Of a DNA stretch of 64,000 nucleotides, positions 43,530 through 50,971 are shown piece after piece. Position numbers and translations under genes: made by a program. Location of the stretch: positions 1 through 64,000 of the forward strand of contig NZ_BMRM01000006.1 of the NCBI RefSeq assembly GCF_014648635.1, given 5' to 3'. Positions within the stretch are counted from its first letter, which is position 1. Each line of letters begins with the position of its first letter. The notes under the pieces are model-generated. The model saw nothing but the letters and a program-made list of their open reading frames with translations. It ran no database searches and had not been told where the DNA came from. Source of the DNA: Streptomyces cinerochromogenes. Its GTDB lineage: Bacteria; Actinomycetota; Actinomycetes; Streptomycetales; Streptomycetaceae.

Positions 43530-44423
43530 ATGGACGCGTCCACCGAGCTGGGGGACTTCCTGAAGTCCCGCCGTGCCGCGCTACGGCCGGAGGACGTCGG
43601 CATCGCGACCGAGCCGGCCCGCCGCCGGGTCGCCGGGCTGCGCCGTGAGGAACTGGCCCTGCTCGCCGGCGTCAGCGTCACCCACTACACCCGTCTCGAA
43701 CAAGGCCGCGCGGCCGGCGTCTCCGACTCCGTGCTGGACGCGATCGCCCGCGCCCTGTGTCTCACCGAGGACGAGACCGCCCGCCTCAAGGACCTCGCCC
43801 GGCCCGCCGCCCGGCGCCGCCCGGCCGCACCCCGCGCCGAACACGCGACCCCCTCGGCCCGCCGGCTGCTCGCCGCCATGACCGACGTACCGGCGCTCCT
43901 CCTGGACCGGCGCGGAGACGTCCTCGCCTGGAACCGGCTCGGCCACGCCCTGCTCGCCCCGCACCTGCCGTGGCCGGCGCCGGGCACCCCCGCCGACCGC
44001 CCCAACCTCGTCCGCATGCTGTTCCTGGACGAGCGCCACCGCGCCCTGCACGCCGACTGGAAGCAGGAAGCCCACCTCGCGGTCGCCTCCCTGCGCCTGG
44101 CCGCCGACCGGCACCCCGACGACCGAGCCCTGGCCGAGCTGATCGGACGGCTGTCCATCCAGAGCGAGGAGTTCACCGCCCTGTGGGCCCGGCGTCCGGC
44201 CCGCACCCGCACCACGGGCGGCAAGTCCCTGCGCCACCCGGCCGTGGGCACCCTGGAGCTGGGCTTCGAGAACCTGTCCGCGGGCGCCACCGGCCAGCGC
44301 CTGATCGCCTACACCGCCGAGCCCGGCTCCCCGTCCGACGCGGCCCTGCGCCTGCTGGCGGCCACGACGGCGGCCACGACGGCCTCCACCGGGCCGGGGC
44401 TGCCCGCCCTGGACGCGCAGTGA
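43530..44423 (+). CDS. XRE/HTH_31 regulator with MmyB-like ligand domain
   Basis: This 297-residue regulator has an N-terminal HTH (RRVAGLRREELALLAGVSVT, YTRLEQGRAAGVSDSVLDAI) and a C-terminal MmyB-like domain (LLLDRRGDVLAWNRLGHALL, TGQRLIAYTAEPGSPSDAAL) thought to bind fatty acid-like ligands. ATG 43530 follows GGAGG by 5 nt. Regulators of this type usually control an adjacent dehydrogenase; here the nearest genes are a convergent LysR gene and the M55 gene. Target unknown. Confidence 0.9.
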   Translation: MDASTELGDFLKSRRAALRPEDVGIATEPARRRVAGLRREELALLAGVSVTHYTRLEQGRAAGVSDSVLDAIARALCLTEDETARLKDLARPAARRRPAAPRAEHATPSARRLLAAMTDVPALLLDRRGDVLAWNRLGHALLAPHLPWPAPGTPADRPNLVRMLFLDERHRALHADWKQEAHLAVASLRLAADRHPDDRALAELIGRLSIQSEEFTALWARRPARTRTTGGKSLRHPAVGTLELGFENLSAGATGQRLIAYTAEPGSPSDAALRLLAATTAATTASTGPGLPALDAQ

Positions 44424-44433
44424 GCGGTCGCGC

Positions 44434-45333
44434 TCAGGTGTGCGCGCCGGCCCCGAGGACGTCGAGCATGGCCCGGGTGGCCGGGCTGGGGTTGAAGCGG
44501 CTCCACGCCAGACACTCCACGCGGTGCGGCCCGTCGGCCACCGGGACCAGCGCCAGCGCGGGGTCCCGGGCGGCCAGCGGCCGGATGAACGCCGAGGGCA
44601 GCAGCGCGACACCGAGACCGCGCGCCACCAGCCGGGTGATCAGCTCCACCACACCGGCCTCGTACGCCACGTCGCGGACCAGGCCCGCCGCCGCGAACGC
44701 CTGATCCGACTGGGCCCGGGCGGGCGTCCCGGCCACGAAGTCCACGAACGTCTCGTCGGCGATCTCGGGCAGCGTCACCCCGGCCGCCCCCGCCAGCCGG
44801 TGCCCGGCCGCCACGACCAGGACGTGTGCGTCGTGGGCGAGGACCAGGCTCTCCACCCCGGAGGGCCGCTGGTCCTCCGGCAGCCCCAGGAAGGCGATGT
44901 CCAGGTCCCCCGCCCGGATCGCCGCCACCAGCTCGTCACTGCGCCCGGACCGGAGCACCACCCGGACCTGCGGGTGCTGGGCCCGGTACCGCTGGAGCAC
45001 CTCCGCCACGTCCACGGCGGCCGTGGTCACGATCACGCCGACGGCCAGCCGCCCCCGGACCACGCCGGCCGCGGCGGACGCGTCGGCCATCGCCCGGTCC
45101 GCGGCGGCCAGCGCCTCCCGCGCCCGCGCCACGAACGCCTCCCCGGCACTGGTCAGTTCGACCCGCCGGCTGGACCGCGCGAACAGCCGCACCCCCAACT
45201 CCCGCTCCAGCGCGCCGATCCGGTGACTGAGGGAGGACTGCACCACGTAACAGCGCTCGGCGGCCCGGGTGAAGTTGCGGGTCTCGGCGACGGCGACGAC
45301 GTACCGCATCTGCTGGAGGTCCACGCCATCCAT
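44434..45333 (-). CDS. LysR family transcriptional regulator
   Basis: This 299-residue regulator has an N-terminal winged HTH (LQQMRYVVAVAETRNFTRAA, VVQSSLSHRIGALERELG) and a periplasmic-binding-like effector domain. ATG 45333 is the start. It is divergent from an EamA transporter gene and probably regulates it; a GTTGTC/GACAAC dyad lies between them. The effector is unknown. Confidence 0.92.
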   Translation of the reverse strand: MDGVDLQQMRYVVAVAETRNFTRAAERCYVVQSSLSHRIGALERELGVRLFARSSRRVELTSAGEAFVARAREALAAADRAMADASAAAGVVRGRLAVGVIVTTAAVDVAEVLQRYRAQHPQVRVVLRSGRSDELVAAIRAGDLDIAFLGLPEDQRPSGVESLVLAHDAHVLVVAAGHRLAGAAGVTLPEIADETFVDFVAGTPARAQSDQAFAAAGLVRDVAYEAGVVELITRLVARGLGVALLPSAFIRPLAARDPALALVPVADGPHRVECLAWSRFNPSPATRAMLDVLGAGAHT

Positions 45334-45334
45334 C

Positions 45335-45361
45335 GTTGTCGTTCATGGCTGCGATGACAAC
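45335..45361. promoter_or_regulatory. Inverted repeat GTTGTC-N15-GACAAC, candidate LysR operator
   Basis: A perfect 6-bp dyad with 15-nt spacer just upstream of the LysR start and 45 bp before the EamA start. It has the length and place of a LysR activation site. Confidence 0.55.
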
Positions 45362-45405
45362 CATGTCTTGGACGCATGGCGGGCCGCCCACCGAGACTTC
45401 CTGGC

Positions 45406-46431
45406 ATGCCCCCGTACACCCACCGGCCGGCCACCGTCCTGCTGACCGCCCTCGCCCCCGCCGCCTGGGGCACGACCTACGTCGTCACCAGTGAACTCCT
45501 CCCGCCCGGGCACCCGTTGTTCGCCGGCCTCATGCGCGCCCTGCCCGCCGGACTGCTCGGCCTGGCGCTCACCCGCGTCCTGCCGCGCGGGGACTGGTGG
45601 GGGAAGGCCGTCGTCCTCGGCGTGCTCAACATCGGCGGGATGCCCCTGCTGTTCGTGGCCGCCCAGCGGCTCCCCGGCGGTGTGGCCGCCACCCTCGGCG
45701 CCACCCAGCCGCTGCTGGTGGCCGCCCTGGCCGTCGCGGTGCTCCACGACCGGCCGACCGCCTGGCGCTGGGCCTGGGGCGTCCTCGGCGTGGCCGGCGT
45801 CGGACTCGTCGTCCTCGGGCCGCACGCCCGGCTGGACGCCGTAGGGGTGCTCGCCGGTCTCGGGCATACGGCGACCATGGCCGGCGGGGTCGTCCTCACC
45901 CGGCGCTGGGGCCGGCCGGCGGGGGTCGGACCGCTGACCATGGCCGGCTGGCAACTCACCGTCGGGGGACTGCTCCTGCTCCCGCCGACCCTGCTGTTCG
46001 AGGGGCTGCCCGAGCGGATCGACGCGGGTGCCGTCGGCGGCTACCTGTGGCTCGGCAGCATGGGCGGCCTGATCGCGTACACCCTCTGGTTCCGCGGCCT
46101 GGCCACCCTCCCGGTCGGCGCCTCGGCGCCCCTGGTGCTGCTCTCCCCGCTGGTCGCCACCGTCATCGGCACGGCCCGGGGCGAGTCCCTGACCCTGCCC
46201 CAGGGCTGCGGCTTCGCCCTGGCCCTGGCGGCACTGCTGGCCGCGCAACTCAACCCGCCGCGGACAACCCGGCTGCGGACAGGAGCCCCTCCCCGGACAG
46301 GAAACCCCGACCCGCCGCGGACAGGAGAACCCAACCCGCAGCGGACAGGGAGCCTCGACCCGCCCCGGACAGCCACCCCCAACCCGTCGCAGGCGAGAAG
46401 TCGCCGGCGAGAAGGAGAACGAACCCCATGA
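45406..46431 (+). CDS. EamA/RhaT-family transporter (DMT superfamily)
   Basis: This 341-residue permease has ten predicted transmembrane helices in two EamA halves (LLTALAPAAWGTTYVVTSEL; LGATQPLLVAALAVAVLHDR; GLATLPVGASAPLVLLSPL). ATG 45406 is used; ATG 45376 lies in the divergent promoter region. It probably exports metabolites. The last 45 or so residues are an octapeptide-like repeat (PPRTGxPx) encoded by a minisatellite. Its stop overlaps the next gene (ATGA). Confidence 0.88.
   Translation: MPPYTHRPATVLLTALAPAAWGTTYVVTSELLPPGHPLFAGLMRALPAGLLGLALTRVLPRGDWWGKAVVLGVLNIGGMPLLFVAAQRLPGGVAATLGATQPLLVAALAVAVLHDRPTAWRWAWGVLGVAGVGLVVLGPHARLDAVGVLAGLGHTATMAGGVVLTRRWGRPAGVGPLTMAGWQLTVGGLLLLPPTLLFEGLPERIDAGAVGGYLWLGSMGGLIAYTLWFRGLATLPVGASAPLVLLSPLVATVIGTARGESLTLPQGCGFALALAALLAAQLNPPRTTRLRTGAPPRTGNPDPPRTGEPNPQRTGSLDPPRTATPNPSQARSRRREGERTP
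46258..46386 (+). repeat. Minisatellite at the 3' end of the EamA gene (GGACAG core)
   Basis: GGACA cores occur at 46262, 46277, 46295, 46319, 46343 and 46367. The last four are 24 bp apart, so the coding frame is kept and the protein tail repeats PPRTGEPN-like octamers. The core resembles that of the 43,204-43,354 array. Confidence 0.85.
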
Positions 46432-47087
46432 GCGCAGGCATGACGATCGCGGTCCTCGGCGCCGGCGGAACGGTCGGCAGCCGGGTCGTCGCCGAGGCCG
46501 TCGCACGCGGCCACCGGGTGCTGGCCCTGTCCCGGAAGCCGACGAGCGAGCACCCGGACGTGACACCCGTCCCGGTCGACGCGCGCGACCCGGACGCCGT
46601 GCGCGCGGCCCTCGCGGACTTCGGCGCGGACACCGTCGTGGTGAGCGTACGCACCGACCCGGTGGACGAGGACTTCCTGCTCGGCACCACCCGGACCGTC
46701 CTGGACGCGGCTGCGCGGCTGGGGGCGCGCGTCCTGGTGATAGGCGGGGCCGGTGCCCTGCGCAGCCCCGGTGCGCCCGGCCTGCTGGTCGCCGACGACC
46801 CGGCCCGCGTCCCGCCGCAGTGGCGGCCGGTCGCCGCCGCCGGGGTGGCCCAGCTCCGGACCTGCCGGGCCCACGCCCACACCGACTGGGTCTACCTCAG
46901 CCCCCCGGCCCTTCTCGAACCCGGCGTCCGCACCGCCCGCTACCGGCGCGGCACCGACACCCTGCTCACCACGGCCGACGGCCGGTCCTGGATCAGCACG
47001 GAGGACCTGGCCGTGGCCGCCCTGGACGAGTTGGAGAACCCGGGCGACGAGCGGCACATCACGGTCGTCCACGCGGGGGAGGAGTGA
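46428..47087 (+). CDS. NAD(P)-binding SDR-like protein (NmrA/YwnB type)
   Basis: This 219-residue protein has the Rossmann motif IAVLGAGGTVGSRVVAEAVA, VVVSVRTDPVD, VLVIGGAGALRSPG and a C-terminal TTADGRSWISTEDLAVAALD, the layout of YwnB-like NAD(P)H-binding proteins (BVR-B family). No YxxxK catalytic pair is seen. ATG 46428 overlaps the transporter stop by 4 nt, so they form an operon under LysR control. Confidence 0.88.
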   Translation: MSAGMTIAVLGAGGTVGSRVVAEAVARGHRVLALSRKPTSEHPDVTPVPVDARDPDAVRAALADFGADTVVVSVRTDPVDEDFLLGTTRTVLDAAARLGARVLVIGGAGALRSPGAPGLLVADDPARVPPQWRPVAAAGVAQLRTCRAHAHTDWVYLSPPALLEPGVRTARYRRGTDTLLTTADGRSWISTEDLAVAALDELENPGDERHITVVHAGEE

Positions 47088-47089
47088 GG

Positions 47090-47258
47090 TCTTCGCCGTC
47101 TCTCCCGGGACGGCCGCCGCGATGCCGGCGGTGGCCGGGCGGAGGGCGGTGGCGCCGTCGGCGGCGGGAACGGGTGTGAGGTCCTCGTCGGCGAGGCCGC
47201 GGCGCAGCACGTCACGCAGGGCGTGATCGTCCTCGACGACCAGGGTCTTCCGGTTCAC
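47090..47258 (-). pseudogene. Truncated OmpR-family response regulator remnant
   Basis: The frame starts MNRKTLVVEDDHALRDVLRR and continues into PAADGATALRPATAGIAAAV, clearly the first third of a receiver domain with the acidic DD pair. It loses similarity at about residue 50, before the phospho-acceptor Asp, and abuts the NAD(P)-binding gene. No kinase or DNA-binding domain remains. It lies downstream of the PAP2 genes, where such regulators often sit, so it is probably what is left of a two-component operon. Its start overlaps the PAP2 3' end by 47 bp. Confidence 0.75.
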
Positions 47259-47943
47259 GGTCCTCCGTGGGCCTGGTCGCCGAGGCGGTCGCGTCGGTGA
47301 GCAGGGATGCGGGAAGCCAGTGGGCGGCCGCGCACAGGCACACGCCCAGCCACCCGGCGGCGAACAGCCAGCCGCCGACGACGTCCGTGAACCAGTGGAC
47401 GCCCAGGTAGACCCGGGTGAGCCCGACCAGCAGGCCCCAGCCGCACACCACGATGCGCAGGGCTGTGCCGCCGCGCGGGGCGCGCAGGGTGAGGGCGACG
47501 ATCAGCAGGCCGGCGGTCAGAGCGGCCGTGGTGGCGTGGCCCGAGGGGAAGGCCCAGCCGCTCGCGTGGGTGGCCCAGTCGCTTCGGAGCGGACGCGGCC
47601 GGTGAACCAGTTCCATCACCCCGTACCGCAGGAGCTGGCCCAGGCCGAGGCAGGCGAGGCCGACGGCGGCGGCGAGCAGCCGGGTCCGTGGCGTGCGCCC
47701 GGTGAGGGCGCCGGCCACCACGGTGAGCAGGTAGGGAACCAGGCCGGTGCCGGTGGCGGTGATCCCCCGGGCCAGCGCCACGGCCTCCGCCGGGCGATGG
47801 GTGACCGACCGGGTGAGGAACCTGTCGTCCAGCCAGAGCGGTGTGCCGGCCCGGCCGGAGACGACCAGTGCCAGGACGGTGAACGCCGCCCACGCGCCCA
47901 GGCCCACGCTGCCCGCCAGATCAGCGGCGTCCCTGCGGTTCAT
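47212..47943 (-). CDS. PAP2 family phosphatase (3' gene)
   Basis: This 243-residue membrane phosphatase has six hydrophobic segments and the PAP2 triad: LVHRPRPL (KxxxxxxRP-like), FPSGHATTAALT (PSGH) and LTRVYLGVHWFTDVVGG (SRxxxxxHxxxD-like, with Thr for Ser). Such enzymes dephosphorylate lipid phosphates such as undecaprenyl pyrophosphate. ATG 47943 overlaps the stop of the upstream PAP2 gene by 4 nt. The C-terminal 20 residues overlap the response-regulator remnant. Confidence 0.88.
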   Translation of the reverse strand: MNRRDAADLAGSVGLGAWAAFTVLALVVSGRAGTPLWLDDRFLTRSVTHRPAEAVALARGITATGTGLVPYLLTVVAGALTGRTPRTRLLAAAVGLACLGLGQLLRYGVMELVHRPRPLRSDWATHASGWAFPSGHATTAALTAGLLIVALTLRAPRGGTALRIVVCGWGLLVGLTRVYLGVHWFTDVVGGWLFAAGWLGVCLCAAAHWLPASLLTDATASATRPTEDREPEDPGRRGRSRPA

Positions 47944-48548
47944 GAGGCCGACAGCAGCACGCGCAGGGGAGGGGCCGTCGCAAGGCGCCCGGCCAGTGTC
48001 GCGGACCGGGCGTGCAGCAACGACATCGATCCGAGCGCCACGACCGCACCCACGACCACTCCGGCCAGTACGTCGTGCGGGTAGTGCACGCCGACCCAGA
48101 CCCGGGAGGCGGCCATCGCGACCGCGGCCAGGCAGGCGAGCGCGCCCAGCCGGCGGGAGACGAACAGCAGTGCCACGGCGGCCGCGGCGGCGATCGCCGC
48201 GTGGTTGCTGGGAAACGACCAGTCGCCGTGGGCCGGGCATGCTTCCAGGGTGCGCACCCGCAGGGTCTGGCAGGGCCGGTCCTCGCGGACGAGCGTCTTC
48301 AGTACGTCGTTCACCAGGTACGCCACGACCACGACCACCGGAACGGCCAGCGCGGTCAGCGCCTCCGGGGCCCCCGTGCGCCGGGCACGCCACCAGGCCA
48401 GGACCATGAGAAGGGCGAACAGCGCCAGGCCGTAGGCGGACCATGCCTCGATCGTCGTGTCGAGCGGGCCGGGCGAGTGCCGGGCCAGGTCCACGACGTA
48501 CCGGTACGCGGAGCCGTCGATCGACGCACCGCCGGACGCGGGATTCAT
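47940..48548 (-). CDS. PAP2 family phosphatase (5' gene)
   Basis: This 202-residue PAP2 protein has LKTLVREDRPCQTL (KxxxREDRPC), FPSNHAAIAAAAAV (PSNH) and ASRVWVGVHYPHDVLAG (SRxxxGxHxPxD), so all catalytic residues are present. It resembles undecaprenyl-diphosphatase-type (BcrC-like) enzymes. ATG 48548 overlaps the DedA stop (ATGA). The tandem PAP2 pair plus DedA suggests lipid-carrier recycling, which is inference. Confidence 0.9.
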   Translation of the reverse strand: MNPASGGASIDGSAYRYVVDLARHSPGPLDTTIEAWSAYGLALFALLMVLAWWRARRTGAPEALTALAVPVVVVVAYLVNDVLKTLVREDRPCQTLRVRTLEACPAHGDWSFPSNHAAIAAAAAVALLFVSRRLGALACLAAVAMAASRVWVGVHYPHDVLAGVVVGAVVALGSMSLLHARSATLAGRLATAPPLRVLLSAS

Positions 48549-49213
48549 CCGCGTACCTCCTCGGTCCGGGCGCGCCGGCGGCCGCGGTACACCTCGGCGG
48601 CGAGCGGGATCAGCGACACGAGCACGATCAGGGCGACCAGCGGCAGCAGGTAGCGGTCCACGTTCGGGACCGAGGAGCCCAGCGCGTAGCCCGCCAGGGT
48701 CAGGCCGAGGCTCCACACCAGGCCGCCGGCGATCTGCCAGACGGTGAACACCCGGGCGGGCACGCCCAGCGCCCCCGCGAGCGGGTTGAGCACGGTGCGC
48801 ACCACGGGGACGAACCTCGCCAGGACGATCGCCTTCGCGTGCCCGTAGCGCGCGAGCAGTTCCTCGGCCTTGCCGGCCCCCTCCCGCAGGCGTGCCGAGC
48901 GGCTGCGCGCGAGCAGCGTGCCGCCCGCGCGGCGCCCGATCAGGTAGCCGCACTGCGCACCGGCCAGCGCACCCAGCGCCGCCGCGGCCAGCAGAGGCCC
49001 GAGCGAGAGGCGCACGCCGTGCTGCCCGGTGCCGGTGCACAGCAGACCCGCCGTGAAGAGCAGGGAGTCGCCCGGCAGGAAGAAGCCGATCAGCAGCCCC
49101 GTCTCGGCGAACATCACCACGCCGACGCCGAGCACGCCGAACGCGGCCAGCAGCGACTGGGCGTCGAGAGGATTCACCGCGAGCTGCGACGATAGAACCA
49201 CGGCTGTGGTCAT
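48545..49213 (-). CDS. DedA family protein
   Basis: This 222-residue membrane protein has the DedA/SNARE-associated Golgi protein domain: FAETGLLIGFFLPGDSLLFT at residue 34, YLIGRRAGGTLLARS, ARFVPVVRTVLNPLAGAL and ARVFTVWQIAGGLVWSLG. Some DedA proteins flip undecaprenyl phosphate. ATG 49213 has AAGGA about 8 nt upstream; GTG 49240 is an alternative. It is the first gene of DedA-PAP2-PAP2 and is divergent from the BlaI gene. Confidence 0.9.
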   Translation of the reverse strand: MTTAVVLSSQLAVNPLDAQSLLAAFGVLGVGVVMFAETGLLIGFFLPGDSLLFTAGLLCTGTGQHGVRLSLGPLLAAAALGALAGAQCGYLIGRRAGGTLLARSRSARLREGAGKAEELLARYGHAKAIVLARFVPVVRTVLNPLAGALGVPARVFTVWQIAGGLVWSLGLTLAGYALGSSVPNVDRYLLPLVALIVLVSLIPLAAEVYRGRRRARTEEVRG

Positions 49214-49256
49214 CGCATGAGTCCTTTCCGTGCGGGCCACTGGACGGCGCGCCCGA

Positions 49257-49295
49257 CCGTCTACAATTCCGTAGACGGTCTACGACACTGTAGAC
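49257..49295. promoter_or_regulatory. Two tandem BlaI/MecI-type operators
   Basis: GTCTAC-N6-GTAGAC occurs twice, at 49259-49276 and 49278-49295, 19 bp apart, with flanking CC/GG extending the first arm. The half-sites match the TACA/TGTA logic of BlaI boxes. They sit between divergent DedA and BlaI genes, so one repressor could control both operons. Confidence 0.85.
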
Positions 49296-49319
49296 GATCG
49301 CGGGGTGAGGATCGTTCCC

Positions 49320-49688
49320 ATGAGCGCGGAGAAGGACGAACGCCGGTCTGCGGGCGAGCTGGAGGCCGCGGTGATGGCGGCACTGTGGGCGGCGGGCACA
49401 CCACTGACCCCGGCCCAGGTCCAGACGGAACTCGCCTCCGGTCTGGCCCGCACGACCGTGACGACGATCCTTTCGAGACTGCACGAGAAGGGCACACTGG
49501 AACGGCAGCGGCAGGGCCGCGGCTACGCCTACCGCCCCGTGCAGGACCCGCACGGCCTCACCGCCCTGCGCATGCACAGCGAACTCGACCGCGGCAGCGA
49601 CCGGGAGACGGTGCTGGCCCGCTTCGTCGCCCAGCTCAACCCGGACGACGAGGGGGTCCTGCGCCGGCTGCTGAGGGAGAACCCATGA
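49320..49688 (+). CDS. BlaI/MecI/CopY family repressor
   Basis: This 122-residue winged-helix repressor has AGELEAAVMAALWAAGTPLT, VQTELASGLARTTVTTILSR and a dimerising C-terminus (ETVLARFVAQLNPDDEGVLR). ATG 49320 is used; GTG 49305 is an alternative. Its stop overlaps the M56 gene start (ATGA). BlaI-type repressors are usually inactivated by proteolysis or M56 signalling. Confidence 0.92.
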   Translation: MSAEKDERRSAGELEAAVMAALWAAGTPLTPAQVQTELASGLARTTVTTILSRLHEKGTLERQRQGRGYAYRPVQDPHGLTALRMHSELDRGSDRETVLARFVAQLNPDDEGVLRRLLRENP

Positions 49689-50620
49689 GGGTCGCCCTGC
49701 TGCTGATCCCGCTGCTCCTGCCCTGGGCGGCACCCGCGCCGGCCCGCAGGGTCCTCGACCGCTGCCCGCCCGGGGCCGCACTGTGGACCCTCACCGTCTC
49801 GGCGCTGCTGCTCGCGGCAGGCACCGTCGCGGCGCTCGGCACGCTCGCGCTGACCGGACTGCTCAGGATCCCGGCTCTCGCCGCGCTGGGCGAACTGGTG
49901 CACCCGCTGTCGACATCCTCCGCGCGCCTGGCGCTGCCGTTGGCCGCTCTGGCCGCCGGCCTGCTGGCTCTCGCCGCGTTCACCCTGATCCGCACAGTGC
50001 TGCGGCAGGCCGCCGGGCTGCGCAGCGCGCGCTCCGAGGCCGGGCGCCGCCCCCCGGCGGGCGACCTGTGCGTGGTCGACTCGCCGCGCCCCGACGCGTA
50101 CGCCCTGCCCGGCCGTCCGCACCGCATCGTCGTCACCACCGCCATGCTGCGCAGCCTGGACGCGCGTGAACGGGAGGCGCTCTTCGCGCACGAGCGCGCC
50201 CACAACGCGGGTGGGCACCACTACTTCCTGGCGGCGGCCGAAGTGGCCGCGCACTGCCACCCGGCCCTGCGGCCGGTCCGCGACGCCGTCCGGATGGCCG
50301 CCGAACGCGCCGCCGACGAGGCCGCCGCGAGCGCTGTCGGCGACCGCCGCCTCACCGCGCGTGCCATCGCCCGCGCCGCCCTCGCCGCGCATGCGGCGGA
50401 CGCCCCCCGCCCCGCGGTGACCCCGGCGGCCACGTCCGGCCCGGTACCGCGCCGCGTGGCCGCACTCCTGTCGCCCGCCGCGCGGCGGGCACGCGGCGCC
50501 TCGTGGGCCGTCGCGCTGCTGACCACCTGCGCGCTGCTGTCCTGCGCCACCGCCGCGACCGGTGCGATCGCCGTCCACCAGGACATCGAGATCGCCCAGG
50601 GCGACACGGCCGGCACCTGA
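49685..50620 (+). CDS. M56 family metallopeptidase (BlaR1/MecR1-type membrane protease)
   Basis: This 311-residue membrane protein has several transmembrane segments (MRVALLLIPLLLPWA; LWTLTVSALLLAAGTVAALG; LALPLAALAAGLLALAAFTL; near C-terminus SWAVALLTTCALLSCATAA) around a cytosolic peptidase domain with FAHERAHNAGGHHYF, a Zn-binding HExxH motif (HERAH) and a downstream Glu in AADEAAASAVG. No extracellular penicillin-binding sensor domain is present, so the stimulus differs from BlaR1. It is coupled to blaI. Confidence 0.88.
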   Translation: MRVALLLIPLLLPWAAPAPARRVLDRCPPGAALWTLTVSALLLAAGTVAALGTLALTGLLRIPALAALGELVHPLSTSSARLALPLAALAAGLLALAAFTLIRTVLRQAAGLRSARSEAGRRPPAGDLCVVDSPRPDAYALPGRPHRIVVTTAMLRSLDAREREALFAHERAHNAGGHHYFLAAAEVAAHCHPALRPVRDAVRMAAERAADEAAASAVGDRRLTARAIARAALAAHAADAPRPAVTPAATSGPVPRRVAALLSPAARRARGASWAVALLTTCALLSCATAATGAIAVHQDIEIAQGDTAGT

Positions 50621-50715
50621 GCGAACGCCGTCGGACGGCACGCTCCGGCCCGGCCATGCTCCGAACCGCCTGCCGCGCGGACCGGCGCCAGAAGCCCCCT
50701 CCCGGCACATGGCGA

Positions 50716-50739
50716 GGGCGGGGTACGAAAACCCCGCCC
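50716..50739 (+). terminator. Terminator after M56 gene
   Basis: GGGCGGGGT pairs with ACCCCGCCC around ACGAAA, about 95 bp after the M56 stop. Confidence 0.75.
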
Positions 50740-50942
50740 GCTACCCGAGAAACACCGGCTCAGGGCCAGACCAAGCAGTACGGCTGATGCCCCGCCTCAT
50801 GCAGCCGATGGCTGAAGTCCTGCCATTCGTGCAGCGATTGGGAGCGGCGGGTCGCTGACCTGGGGGTTCGCACGGAAAATGGTGCTGACCTGGGATAACT
50901 CCTCTCCGTAGTTCTCACAGGTCAACACCGTTTCCCGGGCTC

Positions 50943-50964
50943 ATGTGCCCTGGATGTGCCCTGG
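50943..50964. repeat. Tandem 11-bp repeat ATGTGCCCTGG
   Basis: Two perfect head-to-tail copies abut just before the TcmP gene stop. The second overlaps a hairpin (GTGCCCTGGTG with CACCAGAGGGCAC, two-base bulge, 50,956-50,985) that probably ends TcmP transcription. Confidence 0.8.
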
Positions 50965-50971
50965 TGGCTTT

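Larger units (their letters stand above)
50621..50971. other. Gap after M56 gene; possible left border of an acquired region
   Basis: This 351-bp stretch has no gene. It holds the M56 terminator (50,716-50,739), direct copies of GCTGACCTGGG at 50,854 and 50,884, and two abutting ATGTGCCCTGG units (50,943 and 50,954). GC falls from about 75 to about 60 percent by eye here, and the next genes look mobile. No attachment site could be proven. Confidence 0.5.

Noticed and set aside
43144..43563. Plus-strand frames through the 25-bp repeats
   Set aside because: The unit length is not a multiple of three and the products are Gly/Arg/Pro runs without features.
42209..43681. 490-codon minus-strand frame across the M55 gene and the minisatellite
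   Set aside because: It follows the repeat in a Pro/Arg-rich reading and has no homologous domain; the M55 enzyme is on the other strand.
47940..49781. 613-codon minus-strand frame including the PAP2 gene
   Set aside because: Only its last 202 residues are the real PAP2 protein; the rest is out of frame with DedA and antisense to BlaI.
50943..50964. Possible CRISPR-like repeat
   Set aside because: Only two abutting 11-bp copies with no spacer; not a CRISPR array.
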